From NCBI RefSeq assembly GCF_000720425.1, contig NZ_JOAJ01000010.1:186001-250000 (forward strand): a stretch of 64,000 nucleotides of DNA, given 5' to 3'. Shown in pieces: positions 63,391-64,000 of this stretch (position 1 is the first letter of the stretch; every line of letters begins with the position of its first letter). The stretch is from Nocardia rhamnosiphila NBRC 108938 (GTDB lineage Bacteria; Actinomycetota; Actinomycetes; Mycobacteriales; Mycobacteriaceae). Below the pieces are notes generated by a model that did not search any database, had not been told where the DNA came from, and was given only the letters and a program-made list of their open reading frames with translations. Position numbers and translations under genes: made by a program.

Positions 63391-63630
63391 TCAGCGATCG
63401 ACCACCCGGTGCGCGCCCGGGTCCACCGCGTGCTCACCGGGATCACCCGCACCGTCGAACAGCAGCACCGTCGCGTGCTCGGTATTCGTGACGAAGGCCG
63501 CCGACCGGCCGCGCGAGCCGGTCGGCCACGTCTCGGGCTTCCCACGGGCGATCCTCGCCCGGAGCATCTCGGGCACCGACGCGGACGACACGGCGGTGTC
63601 ACCGACAGCCCAGGGCTCGATCACGGCCAC
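63391..63630 (-). CDS. Truncated Imm1-like immunity protein
   Basis: 79 residues from GTG 63630. The stretch FVTNTEHATVLLFDGAGDPG followed by EHAVDPGAH matches the Imm1 signature (immunity proteins of polymorphic toxins in actinobacteria), which usually runs on for about 50 further residues with a GGYVLxNGQxDxYP-like segment. Here it stops at HRVVDR, 10 bp from the convergent TetR stop, so it appears 3'-truncated, perhaps by rearrangement with the TetR block. The frame is continuous with dcd, whose TGA lies about 30 bp upstream. No toxin gene is visible. Confidence 0.6.
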   Translation of the reverse strand: MAVIEPWAVGDTAVSSASVPEMLRARIARGKPETWPTGSRGRSAAFVTNTEHATVLLFDGAGDPGEHAVDPGAHRVVDR

Positions 63631-63660
63631 GCCGGGTTCACGAACGGGTCCGGAGCGCGG

Positions 63661-64000
63661 TCACCGGCTCGGCGCCGGAAAATTCAGGTACGCCCGCGAC
63701 GGTGTCGGTCCGCGCTGCCCCTGGTACTTCGATCCGGCGCCCGCGCTGCCGTACGGGTTCTCGGCCGGACTGGTCAAGCGGAACAGGCACAGCTGCCCGA
63801 TCTTCATCCCCGGCCACAAGGTGATCGGCAGATTCGCCACATTCGACAGTTCCAGGGTGATGTGCCCACTGAAGCCGGGGTCGATGAACCCGGCGGTCGA
63901 ATGCGTGAGCAGCCCGAGCCGCCCCAGACTCGACTTACCCTCCAGCCGCCCGGCCAGATCGTCTGGCAGGGTGCACACCTCCAGGGTGGACCCGAGCACG
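63661..64000 (-). CDS. dcd: dCTP deaminase, C-terminal part
   Basis: The gene runs beyond the right edge; the last 113 residues are present (full length about 190). They include [40 protein letters not shown] (with the conserved catalytic-site Glu) and [20 protein letters not shown], then [20 protein letters not shown], which are Dcd signatures. Dcd (in some forms also a dUTPase) makes dUMP precursors for dTTP. In M. tuberculosis dcd (Rv0321) is beside udgA (Rv0322); here the two are 9 kb apart. Confidence 0.96.
   Translation of the reverse strand, partial: VLGSTLEVCTLPDDLAGRLEGKSSLGRLGLLTHSTAGFIDPGFSGHITLELSNVANLPITLWPGMKIGQLCLFRLTSPAENPYGSAGAGSKYQGQRGPTPSRAYLNFPAPSR

Overview
This is a high-GC, high-coding-density chromosome segment of a mycolic-acid-producing actinobacterium, most likely Nocardia or a close relative. 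The evidence is a string of recognisable orthologues of Mycobacterium tuberculosis genes: fgd1-pta-ackA, Rv0361/Rv0360c/Rv0359/Rv0358-purA, fba, DedA and GH76 genes, Rv0380c, pyrE and ttfA, clpB, dnaK-grpE-dnaJ-hspR, the Rv0338c Fe-S reductase, the Rv0337c aminotransferase, udg and dcd. Many GTG starts and C/G third codon positions fit this assignment. The species call is inference from gene content and was not checked against a database.

Layout. 1-7 kb: end of an F420-dependent glucose-6-phosphate dehydrogenase, an HTH protein, the pta-ackA acetate operon, and a MocR-type regulator divergent from a tiny membrane protein. 7-20 kb: two small secreted proteins, a very large disordered membrane protein, DUF3151, FUSC and M50 protease genes, purA, an EmbR-like FHA regulator, class II aldolase, two DedA proteins and a GH76 enzyme whose 3' end overlaps the second DedA gene. 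20-26.5 kb: SpoU methylase, a membrane protein, a YhhN protein coupled to a KAS III enzyme, pyrE, the TMM-transport factor ttfA and a DUF5666 membrane protein. 26.4-36.6 kb: a heat-shock island, with clpB behind a SigH-like promoter and a HAIR operator, a flavohaemoglobin and a globin-less reductase in tandem, and dnaK-grpE-dnaJ-hspR with two HAIR elements.

36.6-42.3 kb is a cell-envelope and secretion block: an Hsp70-like single-pass membrane protein, two paralogous secreted S1 proteases, and a secreted Nocardia-type protein followed by what look like three decayed copies of its 3' end, each with its own terminator hairpin. 42.7-46.1 kb holds the large Fe-S reductase with a lysine/alanine/proline repeat tail. 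46-53 kb is accessory metabolism (F420-type enzymes, MerR, a dioxygenase, Uma2, an acyl-CoA dehydrogenase pair, a YdcF-like protein). A 36-bp minisatellite at 53.1-53.4 kb shares its core with tandem repeats at 26.4-26.6 kb. 53.5-64 kb holds UDP-glucose dehydrogenase, a second Hsp70-like membrane protein, YibE/F, the alanine aminotransferase, an XRE/TPR regulator, a TetR regulator with two palindromic operators, a truncated immunity-like gene and the end of dcd.

The most notable non-coding feature is a minus-strand structure at about 58.39-58.54 kb. It has two hairpins displaying the same loop, UACCCCCC(C)UG, and a third C-loop hairpin. This matches the actinobacterial 6C small-RNA architecture and lies between the aminotransferase and yibE/F genes.
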